Assembly: GCA_015068135.1 (NCBI GenBank)
Contig: SVLB01000014.1
Coordinates: 1-54,895 of the forward strand
Direction of reading: 5' to 3'
Length of the DNA: 54,895 nucleotides
DNA from: Oscillospiraceae bacterium
GTDB taxonomy: Bacteria; Bacillota; Clostridia; Oscillospirales; Oscillospiraceae
Shown: piece by piece, positions 1-9,300 of the stretch
Numbering within the stretch: position 1 is the first letter of the stretch
Layout of the letters: each line of letters opens with the position of its first letter
Made by a program: the position numbers and the translations under genes
Notes under the pieces: generated by a model
The model's database searches: none
The model's input: the letters and a program-made list of their open reading frames with translations, nothing else
What the model was told of the DNA's origin: nothing

Positions 1-171
1 AATAATTTGTCTAGCAAATATACTCAAGAATTTTCGTTGGCTGTTATTCGTTCTAAAACGCTTAAACAATCCATTTATTGTCAAGGTGTTTGTTCGTCTT
101 TGCGTTATTCAATTTACAAGGTACAGGGTGCTGCACTCCCGGCAGAAGCCGTTCATCGCGACAGCCAAATT
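1..171 (-). other. Probable rRNA operon leader (leftward)
   Basis: Read on the minus strand, this stretch follows two strong tandem promoters, has no convincing ORF, and contains ACCTTGTAAATTGAATAACG, which resembles the ACCTTGAAAACTGAATA-type leader segments seen upstream of 16S rRNA in Firmicutes. I infer that it is the precursor leader and that 16S begins just left of base 1. No mature rRNA sequence is visible in the window, so this rests on promoter architecture and leader resemblance. The ORFs at 7-213 and 78-266 on the plus strand look accidental. Confidence 0.55.
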
Positions 172-200
172 ATATTATCACAAGCGATTCCATTTGTCAA
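172..200 (-). promoter_or_regulatory. Leftward sigma-A promoter P2 (rRNA-type)
   Basis: On the minus strand TTGACA (200-195) is separated by 17 nt from TAATAT (177-172), with a TGTGA extended -10 context. The upstream 35 bp (about 201-235) are almost pure A/T runs, as in an rRNA UP element. This strength and layout fit an rRNA operon promoter. Confidence 0.7.
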
Positions 201-262
201 GAACTTTTTTTGATTTTTTTCAAATTTTTTCCTGACCGGATCTCGCCGGCGACAGCTTGCCT

Positions 263-291
263 ATGATACGACAGTTTTACCAAAAAGTCAA
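263..291 (-). promoter_or_regulatory. Leftward sigma-A promoter P1 (tandem)
   Basis: On the minus strand TTGACT (291-286) is followed after 17 nt by TATCAT (268-263). It lies about 90 bp upstream of the second promoter in the same direction and again has A/T runs behind it (292-320). Tandem promoters of this kind are typical of stable RNA operons. Confidence 0.55.
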
Positions 292-320
292 GCCTTTTTT
301 TGTGCATTTCGAAAAGTTTT

Positions 321-363
321 TTGAGAGAACGGATTGCCACAGCCCCTTCGGGGCTTCGCAATG
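321..363. repeat. REP-like hairpin with TTGAGAGAACGG flank
   Basis: An imperfect hairpin pairs ATTGC (333-337) with GCAAT (358-362) and AGCCCC (341-346) with GGGGCT (350-355). It is preceded by TTGAGAGAACGG (321-332), and the same 12-mer follows the heptamer array at 45810-45844. It probably belongs to the dispersed palindromic repeat family of this genome. Confidence 0.5.
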
Positions 364-393
364 ATGCCCAGAAGCTTCGGGATTCCGCATTCC

Positions 394-804
394 TCATAGG
401 TCATGAGCAGAGATTTGGGCCAGAATTTGCCCTTCCGCCCCATGGGTCGCCAGGTCTCCCAAACTGAGGATGCCGCAGAGTCTCCCGTTTTCCGTGACCG
501 GAAGTCTGCGGATCTGGCCTTGGGCCATGAGGCTTCTGGCCTCCTCCACGGAGGTTTCCGGTGTTACACTGATCACCTGCCTGGTCATTACATCCCGTAC
601 CTGGGTTTGATTGGGCAGTTTTCCGGCAGCGACGCATCGCATCACCAGGTCCCGGTCCGTGACCATCCCGCACACCTTACCGTCCGCGCCGCACACCGGC
701 AAGGCTCCAATATTATACCGGTGCAATGTTCTTGCGGCCACTTCCACATTCTCCCCAGCCCCTACACTGACTGCAGAGCCGGTCATGATCTGCCGCACCT
801 TCAT
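394..804 (-). CDS. Tandem CBS-domain protein
   Basis: A 136-residue soluble protein made of two CBS motifs, about residues 7-58 and 73-125, each with the usual end (GMVTDRDLV near 46-54 and GILSLGDLA near 111-119). Such stand-alone CBS pairs form a Bateman module that senses adenine nucleotides or similar ligands; the partner is not evident here. The start has a GGGAGGG ribosome site 5-7 nt upstream. The gene is monocistronic, between the rRNA promoters and the divergent PsiE-like gene. Its promoter region carries the dyad at 819-837. Family assignment is secure, the role is unknown. Confidence 0.9.
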   Translation of the reverse strand: MKVRQIMTGSAVSVGAGENVEVAARTLHRYNIGALPVCGADGKVCGMVTDRDLVMRCVAAGKLPNQTQVRDVMTRQVISVTPETSVEEARSLMAQGQIRRLPVTENGRLCGILSLGDLATHGAEGQILAQISAHDL

Positions 805-818
805 AGGATCCCTCCCTA

Positions 819-837
819 TACATTATATTATAATGTA
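819..837. promoter_or_regulatory. Perfect 19-nt dyad upstream of the CBS gene
   Basis: TACATTATA and TATAATGTA form a perfect 9-bp inverted repeat around one central T. It overlaps a leftward TATAAT (827-822), and no good -35 is found at 17 nt, so this looks like a regulator-dependent promoter or operator for the CBS gene. The regulator is unknown. Confidence 0.4.
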
Positions 838-956
838 GGGAGTATCCCCCGATCCCAACTGGATCATACAGAAATTTTCCCAATTATAAAAAAAACATTT
901 CCATTTTTGGCATTTATCGTATACAATAAAAGAAAAAGCGTCAAGGAGAGACTTTT

Positions 957-1415
957 ATGCCCAGACATCACACAAAGATGCCCCACGATCCCCAGCTTCA
1001 AGCCCGGATGGAGCGTTTGGAAAAGCACGATCACCGGGTAGAGCATGTTTTCCGCAGGATCCTCCATTTCATCGAGCGGATCATTGCCGCGGTGACGATC
1101 CTGGTCCTTGTTGCCGCCCTGGGTATCAAGTTTTATGAAATGATATGGGTGGATAAGGCCCTGGACCTGAGCGGCTATCTTCACGATGTGCTGACCGTCG
1201 TGGTGGGACTGGAATTTGTGCGTATGCTCATTGACACCACTCCTGCAAGCATTTTGGAAGTACTTACTGTGGCTATTACCCGTCACGTGATCCTCAGCCA
1301 CGACGACCCCTGGAGCAATTTAGCCTGCGTCGCCTGTATTGCAGGACTTTTCGCCATCCGCCGCTACCTGATCCGCCGCCACGAGCTAAAAGAGGAAATG
1401 GTGGAGATGGAATAA
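957..1415 (+). CDS. PsiE-like small membrane protein
   Basis: A 152-residue protein with a basic, His-rich N-terminus (1-30) and three hydrophobic segments (about 39-61, 75-92 and 119-135). The segment EVLTVAITRHVI at 101-112, followed by a short polar loop and a last helix, matches the phosphate-starvation-inducible PsiE family pattern. PsiE proteins are inner membrane proteins of unknown biochemical role. The start has AAGGAGAG about 8 nt upstream. The stop is followed within 6 nt by a heptamer array (1421-1448). Confidence 0.75.
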   Translation: MPRHHTKMPHDPQLQARMERLEKHDHRVEHVFRRILHFIERIIAAVTILVLVAALGIKFYEMIWVDKALDLSGYLHDVLTVVVGLEFVRMLIDTTPASILEVLTVAITRHVILSHDDPWSNLACVACIAGLFAIRRYLIRRHELKEEMVEME

Positions 1416-1420
1416 TTTCC

Positions 1421-1448
1421 GGTTACAAGTTACGAATTACGATTTATG
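1421..1448. repeat. Heptamer array, family A (single arm)
   Basis: Units GGTTACA, AGTTACG, AATTACG and a degenerate fourth follow the PsiE-like stop codon by 5 nt. It is the same family as the arrays at 18693-18720, 19106-19161 and 43307-43405, but no inverted partner arm is seen downstream. Confidence 0.7.
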
Positions 1449-1580
1449 CAAAAGGGTTACCGTAGAGGCATGTATTTTTGGACCTGTTTCTTTTTGGGAG
1501 TTTTCGGCTGGATTCTTGTTGCAGCTTTGCCTGACAGAGCCCTGGAGCAGGAAATTGTCAATGCGCTGAAGAATCGGTAA
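1446..1580 (+). CDS. Possible 44-residue membrane peptide
   Basis: An ORF of 44 codons encodes a basic N-terminus (MQKGYRRGM), one hydrophobic segment of about 19 residues (YFWTCFFLGVFGWILVAAL) and a charged tail. The ATG lies inside the heptamer array, and no good Shine-Dalgarno sequence precedes it. A later ATG at 1470 is also possible. It ends just before a strong terminator. I do not recognise it. It may be real, or an accidental ORF after the array. Confidence 0.35.
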   Translation: MQKGYRRGMYFWTCFFLGVFGWILVAALPDRALEQEIVNALKNR

Positions 1581-1606
1581 TCTCATTACATATTTGAATG
1601 AAACAG

Positions 1607-1641
1607 AAGGCATCTTCCGTAGCTTTGCGGAAGATGCCTTT
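1607..1641. terminator. Bidirectional terminator
   Basis: AAGGCATCTTCCG (1607-1619) and CGGAAGATGCCTT (1628-1640) form a perfect 13-bp stem with an 8-nt loop, followed by a T-rich stretch. It lies between convergent genes and can serve both. Confidence 0.8.
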
Positions 1642-1653
1642 ACTTTATTGTTT

Positions 1654-2466
1654 TTATACCAGGCTGGTTTTTTTCAGAACCGTTTTCGCGGCTACGCCCA
1701 TGCCTACGGCGAACAGCACGCCGCCTGCAAGGCACAGCAGGACATGGAGTATCGTGGAATTCAGGGGCGTGATCATGGGAACGGTCATAAACAGCAGCAT
1801 GCCGCCCCCCAAAGAGCCGCAGATGGATGCCCAGGCCTTTTGCTTTGCCGCCACACTGATGAGGACAAAGATGGAGACGAACACAAGCATCAAACACACC
1901 TTGGCACAGATGCACATCACGAGATTTCCCACAGTCAGCACCCCAAGGTCCGCGGAAAGGCCGCAGATCAGGCCGCCCAGAACGCCGCCCACAAAGTAGA
2001 GGATCAGCATTCCCCCACCGCAGACAAAGCCGGCAAGGGTCTTGGAAACAATATACTCTCCTTTTTTCGCCCGGACCGTAAAGAGATTCTTGGCATAGCC
2101 GCTTCTGAAATCATCGGAAACAAACAGGCAGACAAATACCGCAACCAGCATAAACATCATATTGATATTGCACATAGCCATCACATCCATGCTGCCCATG
2201 GGAGCCGCTGTCTCCCCGGAGGGCAATGTGCCGATGGACTGCCAAATGCTCTCGGGCCCATGGATCACTGTTTCCGCTCCAGTTTGGGGATCCACGGAAA
2301 CAGAGCCGTCCATCATGGTCAGCATGACTGTCATCACAATGGGGATTAGCAATGCGCAGGCAAGCAAACTGTAAAAGAGCCGGGACTTCCCCAGTCTTCT
2401 GAAATCCACCTTCAGCATGCTGTGAAGCCGCTTGGCAAAACTATATTTTGGAAATCTGTTTTCCAT
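1654..2466 (-). CDS. ABC-2 type permease (pair 2)
   Basis: A 270-residue integral membrane protein with about six hydrophobic helices: the first near 31-52, then a central block containing DDFRSGYAKNLFTVRAKKGEY, which matches the cytoplasmic loop of ABC-2 permeases of antibiotic and lantibiotic export or immunity systems. It is separated by one base from the ATPase gene upstream (2468-3367), so the two are translationally coupled. The neighbouring permease (3380-4216) shares the start (FAKR.....VD..RL), the loop (..YKSGYVKQLFTTHAKKQDY) and the length, so it is a paralogue from module duplication. Substrate unknown. Confidence 0.85.
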   Translation of the reverse strand: MENRFPKYSFAKRLHSMLKVDFRRLGKSRLFYSLLACALLIPIVMTVMLTMMDGSVSVDPQTGAETVIHGPESIWQSIGTLPSGETAAPMGSMDVMAMCNINMMFMLVAVFVCLFVSDDFRSGYAKNLFTVRAKKGEYIVSKTLAGFVCGGGMLILYFVGGVLGGLICGLSADLGVLTVGNLVMCICAKVCLMLVFVSIFVLISVAAKQKAWASICGSLGGGMLLFMTVPMITPLNSTILHVLLCLAGGVLFAVGMGVAAKTVLKKTSLV

Positions 2467-2467
2467 C

Positions 2468-3367
2468 TCATTTGCCTCCCTTCATCAAATCGGTGTAGTA
2501 TTCCTCCAGTCCGATCTTATCTGTCATGATTTCCGTCACAATAACGCCGTTTTCGTATAAATAGGTCACCACAGCCTCCGCAGTGGTCTGATCATACACC
2601 CGGAGAAAACCCGCTTCATCGGTTTCCACCCGGGAATAGCTGCAGCCCAAAAGGTTTTTGGCTTTTTTCATTTCCTCTGCCTTGAGGGCAATATAGGTGC
2701 GGCAGCTGGCATCCAGCTCCTGGGCGGTCATTTGGGCGATCATTTTCCCGTGACGGATAATGCCGTAATGGGTCGCCACCTTTTGCAGCTCTCCCAGCAA
2801 ATGGGAGGACACCAAAATACTCCGGGTCCCGTCTTTGACGATGTCCGTAAACACCTCACGCATAATGCGCATACCGTCCGCGTCCAGGCCGTTAAGGGGC
2901 TCATCCAGCACCAGCAAGCTGGGCTCTCCCAAAAGGGCCATGGCAATGCCCACTCTCTGCTTCATGCCCAAAGAACAGTTTTTGAACTTATTTCCGGCAG
3001 CGCCTTCCATTCTCACCATTTTGAGGACTTTAATGACTTCCTCTTCGGCATTGGGTATACTGAGGTTTGCTGCCTGAAGCATCATATTATCCCAAACGGT
3101 AAGTCCGGGGAAACAGCCGGGGGCTTCGATCAGGCCCCCCACCCTGGCCCGCACCCCTTCGTCGGTGTGGTCCTTGCCGTACAGGCGGACAGAGCCGCCG
3201 CTTATCGGGATCAGGCCGCAGATCATCTTTTGGGTAGTGGATTTACCGGAGCCGTTTTCTCCGATAAAGCCGTAGATAGCCCCCATAGGCACCGTCATAT
3301 CCAGGCCGCAAACTGCCTGCTTGGGTCCGAAATTCTTAGACAGATTTTTAATCTCTATTGCGTTCAT
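2468..3367 (-). CDS. ABC transporter ATPase (pair 2)
   Basis: A 299-residue nucleotide-binding subunit. Walker A GENGSGKST lies at 36-44, the signature is the variant CSLGMKQR at 131-138, and Walker B LLVLDEP at 151-157 keeps the catalytic glutamate. The C-terminal third (about 215-299) is the extension found in BcrA/lantibiotic-type drug-export ATPases. It is nearly colinear with the ATPase at 4218-5120, down to identical motif positions. It probably forms a complex with the permease at 1654-2466. The start MNAIEIKNLSK is shared with the paralogue. Confidence 0.92.
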   Translation of the reverse strand: MNAIEIKNLSKNFGPKQAVCGLDMTVPMGAIYGFIGENGSGKSTTQKMICGLIPISGGSVRLYGKDHTDEGVRARVGGLIEAPGCFPGLTVWDNMMLQAANLSIPNAEEEVIKVLKMVRMEGAAGNKFKNCSLGMKQRVGIAMALLGEPSLLVLDEPLNGLDADGMRIMREVFTDIVKDGTRSILVSSHLLGELQKVATHYGIIRHGKMIAQMTAQELDASCRTYIALKAEEMKKAKNLLGCSYSRVETDEAGFLRVYDQTTAEAVVTYLYENGVIVTEIMTDKIGLEEYYTDLMKGGK

Positions 3368-3379
3368 CCTGCGCCCCCC

Positions 3380-4216
3380 TTAATATACATCGCTCTTCCA
3401 TAGAATTCGCGCGCCCAAAAGATTATAAAAGAGTGTCCAGCATACCGAAACGGCGATACAGGTCAGCAGGGTCCCAAAATTGCTGACCAGGCACGCATTT
3501 ACAGAGGAGCCGTATAGAAACAAATTAAGAAATGCCGTGGGCAGGGACAGATTCTCCACAATGGCGGCGGCGCCGATAATGAGAATCCCTGTGCCAAAGA
3601 AGAAGGAAGATGCAATGGAAATGCCAAAATACTTTCTGAAAATGATATTCAGGAAGGTATACAGGCTTGCCCAGCCAAGGCTCATGATCATCTTTCCCAA
3701 AATGGCCATCAGCAAGGAACCGAAATTCACATCCCAGGCATAGCCGGCAAAGAGACCGCCCGCAATGCCGCCGATCAAATATGTAACGCACATACAAGCC
3801 ATAGCAAAGGCACATACCAGGGTCTTGGAGAGCATATAGTCCTGCTTTTTGGCATGGGTGGTGAACAATTGCTTTACATAGCCGCTTTTATAATCGTGAC
3901 CAATGAAGATGGACACCATAATGCCGCCGAAAATAAACACCATATTCATATTGGCATAGTCGGCAATGCCGCGGATCACATAAAGAGGCTCCGAAGCAGC
4001 CATGATCTGCCATACATTGGAATAGAGAGGTTCCATGGTGTTGCCGTTTTGGTCTGGCATCATGGTCATCGCCGATACCATAGCGGGGATAATGGCGGCA
4101 ATTCCCAAAAAGATGTAGAACATCGGGGTATGGAACAGCCGGTAAAGATCCACACCCAGCATACCTTTCATTCTTTTGGCAAAGCTGGGAGATTCAAATT
4201 TTAATTCTCTTGCCAT
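3380..4216 (-). CDS. ABC-2 type permease (pair 1)
   Basis: A 278-residue membrane protein with about six helices and the loop GHDYKSGYVKQLFTTHAKKQDY, typical of ABC-2 permeases of bacteriocin or peptide antibiotic defence systems. It lies one base after the ATPase gene at 4218-5120 (in transcription order) and 12 bases before the second ATPase gene. The four genes form one leftward operon of two duplicated modules. The permeases have diverged much more than the ATPases, which suggests different substrates or a heteromeric membrane complex. Confidence 0.85.
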   Translation of the reverse strand: MARELKFESPSFAKRMKGMLGVDLYRLFHTPMFYIFLGIAAIIPAMVSAMTMMPDQNGNTMEPLYSNVWQIMAASEPLYVIRGIADYANMNMVFIFGGIMVSIFIGHDYKSGYVKQLFTTHAKKQDYMLSKTLVCAFAMACMCVTYLIGGIAGGLFAGYAWDVNFGSLLMAILGKMIMSLGWASLYTFLNIIFRKYFGISIASSFFFGTGILIIGAAAIVENLSLPTAFLNLFLYGSSVNACLVSNFGTLLTCIAVSVCWTLFYNLLGARILWKSDVY

Positions 4217-4217
4217 C

Positions 4218-5120
4218 CTACATTCCCTCCTTTTCGGACATCAGCTCAATATAATACTCTTCAAGGCCGATCTTGTTCTGTTTCAGTTCACTGACAACAT
4301 GACCGTTTTGCATTAATATATCGACCACTTCGGCGGTATTTTCCACATCGTAAACACGAAGCTCCTCGCCATCCAGGCGAACATCCGCGTATGTTTGACC
4401 AAGCACCGCTTTTGCCCCTGCCAGATCCTTTGTTTTCAGGGAAACGAAGACCTGGGCTCTGGCATCCATTTCTTCGGCGGATATTTCCATGATCATCCTA
4501 CCCTGACGGATAATGCCGTAGTGTGTTGCGATTTTCTCCAGCTCACCGAGAATGTGGGAAGAGATGAGAACAGTACAGCCGTAGTTCTGCGTGATATCCA
4601 AAAGGATCTCCCGCATGATCCGCATACCGTCGGTGTCCAAGCCATTGATCGGCTCGTCCAGGATCAGCAGTGCCGGGTCCCCCAAAAGGGCCATAGCAAT
4701 GCCGATGCGCTGTTTCATGCCCAGGGAACATTTTTTGAACTTCAGTCGGGCATTGTCCTCCATGCGGACGATTTTAAGAACGCGATCGATTTCCTCGTCG
4801 GCGTTCTCGATGCCGAGATTGATGCACTGCATCATCAGGTTCTGATATACACTCGATCCGGGGAAGCAGCCGGCATTTTCGATGAGCGCCCCCACCCGGA
4901 CTCGCACACCGGGGTCGGTATGATCCCGGTCAAACAGGCGGATCTTACCTGCATCGGCAACCAGATGACCGCACAGCAGCTTCATGGTGGTGGATTTACC
5001 GCTGCCGTTTTCCCCGATAAAACCGTAGATCGCCCCCGTGGGTACGGTCATATTCAGGCGATCCACCGCATACAAGCTGCGAAAGCTTTTGGTTAGATTT
5101 CTAATTTCAATTGCATTCAT
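4218..5120 (-). CDS. ABC transporter ATPase (pair 1)
   Basis: A 300-residue nucleotide-binding subunit, first gene of the leftward four-gene operon. Walker A GENGSGKST is at 36-44, signature CSLGMKQR at 131-138, and Walker B LLILDEP at 151-157, followed by INGLD. The C-terminal extension is of BcrA type. It is likely to work with the permease at 3380-4216. The upstream region holds an interrupted palindrome (5142-5169) near the start, a candidate operator. No histidine kinase or response regulator is adjacent, unlike many bacitracin-type systems. Confidence 0.92.
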   Translation of the reverse strand: MNAIEIRNLTKSFRSLYAVDRLNMTVPTGAIYGFIGENGSGKSTTMKLLCGHLVADAGKIRLFDRDHTDPGVRVRVGALIENAGCFPGSSVYQNLMMQCINLGIENADEEIDRVLKIVRMEDNARLKFKKCSLGMKQRIGIAMALLGDPALLILDEPINGLDTDGMRIMREILLDITQNYGCTVLISSHILGELEKIATHYGIIRQGRMIMEISAEEMDARAQVFVSLKTKDLAGAKAVLGQTYADVRLDGEELRVYDVENTAEVVDILMQNGHVVSELKQNKIGLEEYYIELMSEKEGM

Positions 5121-5141
5121 TTGACTTCCCCTTTTCCCTTA

Positions 5142-5169
5142 ATTGACCAGCACATCTTACTGGGTCAAT
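5142..5169. promoter_or_regulatory. Interrupted palindrome upstream of the ABC operon
   Basis: ATTGACC (5142-5148) and GGTCAAT (5163-5169) are perfect inverted half-sites 14 nt apart, just upstream of the first ATPase start. The spacing would suit a dimeric regulator. No regulator gene is adjacent to assign it to. Confidence 0.4.
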
Positions 5170-5218
5170 ATTTTCAAATGTTTTGAGAATTGTTTGTAAA
5201 TTGTTAATTGTAATAAAA

Positions 5219-5296
5219 AGGGGCTGTCTCAAAATGTTTTTCGTCGGGTCACCTCTCCCGAGGTGACCCGACGAAAAACATTTTGAGACAGCCCCT
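5219..5296. terminator. Perfect 37-bp hairpin, terminator-like palindrome
   Basis: Bases 5219-5255 and 5260-5296 are exact reverse complements (37 bp) with a TCCC loop. On the minus strand the stem is followed by CTTTTTATTAC, so it can end AraC transcription. It overlaps the AraC stop codon (5295-5297). The outer end GGGGCTGTCTCAAAA resembles terminal repeats of insertion sequences, so it may be a fused transposon-end or MITE remnant reused as a terminator. Confidence 0.75.
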
Positions 5297-6200
5297 ATTC
5301 TTCCGGAAGAACATCCGTTTGAGGCAGGTCGGCATAGCTGTTCTTCCTGCGGGCATAGGTCAAAGGCGTGCAGCCCATGATCTGCCGGAATTTCTTGAAG
5401 AACAGGCTGCTGCTGCGAAACCCCACTGCCTCCGGCAGTTGGTTGATGGGAACATCCTCTGTACGCAGAAGCACCGCCGCATGTTCGATCCGTCTGCGGT
5501 TGGTATACTGGAAAATGCTCTCCCCCATATGCTTTTTGAAAAGGGCGCACAGGTAATTGGGATGCAAATGGACATGAGCCGCTATGGCTTCCAAAGTAAG
5601 CTCCCGGTTTTTATGGTTCTGAATATATATGACCGCTTTTTTCACAGCGGCATTGTCCGGCAGATCTGTCCCCTCCGTTCCCCCGGCATCCGCAAAGCAG
5701 TAGGGTGCCACAATGGCGCACAGGTTCACCACAGTCGCAAACCGCCGCAGCTTATAATTGGGCTCAGTCATTCGATACTGCTGAAGCCCGGACAAAATAT
5801 CATACAGATCTTTGTGAATGGGATGTCCCGGACGCAGAAGCCTGGGAAAATGCAAAGTGCCCTCATACAGGGGCGTGATCAGCGCCGACTGCAAAATGTG
5901 ATGGGCAGGGAGTGCCACCGCCTCCGGGGAGAACAAAAGCTGCACATAGCTGACCTCCCGAGAATTGGAGACAATATTATGGGGCACCCGGGGCTCGATC
6001 AGCAGAATATCTCCGTCCTCCAAAAACAGGCGGCGGCCATCCACCATCATCTCCAGGTTCCCACTCTTCACAAGAAGAAATTCCGTTGCCATATGCCACT
6101 GGGACGGATAGGAAAAATCCTTTTCTTTGCCCCAGTTATGATAGATCGCAATGGGGCAATCTATGGTACCGCAGGGTACATAGCTTCGCTCTGCGTTCAT
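5295..6200 (-). CDS. AraC family transcriptional regulator
   Basis: A 301-residue regulator with an N-terminal cupin-like sensing domain (about 10-150; it contains LFLEDGDILLIEPRVPH, a typical cupin strand) and a C-terminal double helix-turn-helix (about 195-290; ELTLEAIAAHVHLHPNYLCALFKKHMG followed by AVGFRSSSLFFKKFRQIMGCTPLTYARR). Such proteins sense sugars or other small ligands and activate nearby genes. It is divergent from the large secreted protein gene at 6320, whose promoter region has only weak -35 matches, so control of that gene is a reasonable guess. Its stop lies inside the 37-bp palindrome. Confidence 0.9.
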   Translation of the reverse strand: MNAERSYVPCGTIDCPIAIYHNWGKEKDFSYPSQWHMATEFLLVKSGNLEMMVDGRRLFLEDGDILLIEPRVPHNIVSNSREVSYVQLLFSPEAVALPAHHILQSALITPLYEGTLHFPRLLRPGHPIHKDLYDILSGLQQYRMTEPNYKLRRFATVVNLCAIVAPYCFADAGGTEGTDLPDNAAVKKAVIYIQNHKNRELTLEAIAAHVHLHPNYLCALFKKHMGESIFQYTNRRRIEHAAVLLRTEDVPINQLPEAVGFRSSSLFFKKFRQIMGCTPLTYARRKNSYADLPQTDVLPEE

Positions 6201-6319
6201 GGTTTTCTCCTCTCAGCTTAAGATACTGCACAAATTGGTTAATTATCGCTATTTCTTAATGTAGTATAACATATTAGAATATAAGGAGCAATACAAAAAT
6301 ACATAAGGAGTGGTAAATT

Positions 6320-9300
6320 GTGGCAATGGTAAAACGTTTACTGAGTATTTGTTTGATTCTGGCAATGGTTTGGGCATGGATCCCTGCCCCGGAAGCCCAG
6401 GCCGCAGACACTGTGGATGCCACCGTCTATGTGGATGCCGCAAACGGCTCTGACGACAACGACGGCACTACGGAAGCCACCGCCAAAAAGACCCTCAATG
6501 GCGGTTATGCTGCCCTGCAGGCGGCCATGACCGGCCTGGGAAAGGCAAACGACGCCTCTGCCCGGGGCAAGATCGTCCTGGTTACGGACTACCAATGGGA
6601 ATTCTCCACGGATACCACCAAGAAGTACCGGGATATCGCCTCCGCTGACTATGCCCACGCCTATGAAGTGGTATACTCCGGCAAAACCCCGGATGTGGGT
6701 CTGTACTTTACCACCTACATCCAAAGCTATGTGGGCGTGATCGGCCCCACCACCTTTGAGAATATGCACATTGCCCTGACCGAGGACTCCGCGCTGTATC
6801 TGTCCCTTCACGGACGGGGCTGGCTGCGGATCGGCGAGGGTGTGACCAATTCGGCCAATCCGAACCTTCAGCTGAGCATCTCCCCTCTGCCCTACTACAA
6901 AACTACCGAAACCTATACCGGCTATCTGGAGATCAACTCCGGTGTTTGGAGAAACGCCTATGCCGGTACCTATAACATCACTGCCAACGGTAACAGCAGT
7001 CTGGTGATCAACGGCGGTACGGTGAACAAGGCCTGTGTGGTCTTTAACGGCGCCCTTAACGGTGATGCAAATATCACCGTCAACGGCGGCACAGTCAACA
7101 GCCTTGTAATGGGTGCTGCCAATGCAAAGGGCAAGGTAGAAGGCAATGTACAGGTCACTTTGTCCGGCGGTACACTTTTGGCTGTACCGACTACCCAGAA
7201 TGTGAACGGCAGCACCACCTTGACCCTTGCTCCGCAGAAGGGCGTTACCCTGGATTGCGGTGCCCTGACCGTCAATACCCTCACCGGCGGTAATCTGTCC
7301 CTGGCAGATGGCTCTACCCTGACAGTCACTGATTCCGTGACCGGTACCACCCAGGTAACCACCCTGAACGGTCTGCGCTACGGCACCTATATCACCGCGC
7401 CCGCTTCCACAGCGGATTCTGCCATCGTCTTTGCGGAAGAGGGCATTACGGTCACCGCAGATGCCACCACCAAGACCTGGCAGTGTACCGATACAGAAAC
7501 GATCGTAGGTCTGAAGCTTCAGGCCGCTTCCGATGTGACTGTAAAGCTGTATCCCGGCTTCTCCGGCGGCACCGCCATTGCTCCTCTGAAGACCGACACG
7601 CAAAACGGCATTACCTCTTATTACTTCCCCAACCTGAAGGGCAGCTACCGCTATACCGCTTCCGGTACGGGTTACTACTCCATTACCAAGAATCTGTACG
7701 TTTCCCCTGAGGAGGCCCAGGTCCTCAGCACCCTGGATGTGACCCCCTCCAAGCGGGACGGCAAGGGCTGGGAGCCCACCAAGGTGGTGCTGTTCACCGA
7801 TGAGTATATGGAAAACTTCCCCGATGACGCTTCCCTGTGGCCCGACTACCCCGAAGCCTTTATGACCCCGGAATTTACCACCGAAAGCGCCCAGCACCGA
7901 CACACCACCCAAAAGGAAATGGAAGATTTCATCCAGGCTTTGGATGCCCAGACCCCTTACATGTATACCTATACCATTGGCATCTCTCCCTTTGGAAACG
8001 CCCTGCCCATGGCAGTGTACACCAAGACCGACCTGTCCCAGGCCAAGTCTTTGGAGGAAGTGGCGCAGCTGCTGAACGAAAACGGCAAGCTGACCATCCA
8101 CTACCAGGGTCAGATGCACGGCAATGAGCCCGCTGGCGGCGAAGGTGTTTTAGCAATGATGCTGAAGCTGTGCGGCCAATACGGTGAGGATATTCTCGAT
8201 ACCGTGAATATCTACTGTCTGCCCCGGGTCAACCCCGACGGTGCCCAGAACGACGTCCGCAGCAGTCCCACCACCGGCATCGATCAGAACCGGGACTTCC
8301 TCCTGGCAAAAAACGTGGAGGTCCAGTATGTCCACCGGATCACGAACCTCTTTAATCCCCTGGTAATGATCGACAGCCACGAATACACTGCCGAGCCGGA
8401 GCGCACCAGCGAGGCATGGCATGATCTTCTGATCTCCCCGGGCTTCAGCCCCACCAGCGGTGAGGACTTTGTGGAGCTGGGCATCACCATGACCCAGGAT
8501 GCCTTTGCCGCGGCCGAGGAGCAGGGTCTGAGCTACAATTTCTATACCGGCCTTGTCAACAGCAAAGCTGCCTATGTGGGCAGAAATTATGCCGCCCTGG
8601 AAGGCACTCTGTTCTTCCTGATCGAGACCCGGGGCATTTACTTCGGCAACGAGATCTACGGTCGCCGTACCGTGGGCCATCTGATCACCGCCACCAGCTT
8701 TATTGACTATATTGTGGAGAACGCAGACACCGTCCGCAATGTGGTCACCGCTGAGAAGCAGCGGATCATCGACACCGGCAAAACTTATGAAGAATCCGAT
8801 GTTTTGGTGCTGGAAAGTAGCGAAAGCAAGCATCCGGAGCTGAATCTTTCTACCATCAGCTACGATACCGCCACCGGTGTAGGCTCCCCCAGCACCATCT
8901 CCATCCGGGTGGTGGATGTGATCGACCGGTCCCGTCCCGCTCCCACCGCCTACGTGATCCCCGCCGGAGAAAGCTGGACCCAAAAGGTTTTGGATCTGAT
9001 GGATATCCATACCATTGACTATACCTTCATCCCCGCCGATTCCGCCATTCTCCTGCAGGGCTATACGGGAACCACCACTGAAGCCGACGTTACCCCAGAG
9101 ACTGCGGTCAGCTTCCCCAACGGCGCCTATGTGCTGACCATGGCCCAGGAGGAGGCTAAGATCCTGGCATTTCTCATGGAGCCGGATGTGACGGATATTG
9201 CCCCCGGCAATTCCACCCTGGCTATGGCCGGGATCATCCCCACCACCAACGGCTTCCCCATTTACCGCTACATCCGTGACCTGAATGCTGACGGCTCTAT

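Noticed and set aside
394..804. CBS gene as IMP dehydrogenase fragment
   Set aside because: The protein is complete with its own start and stop, and stand-alone two-CBS proteins of this length are common.
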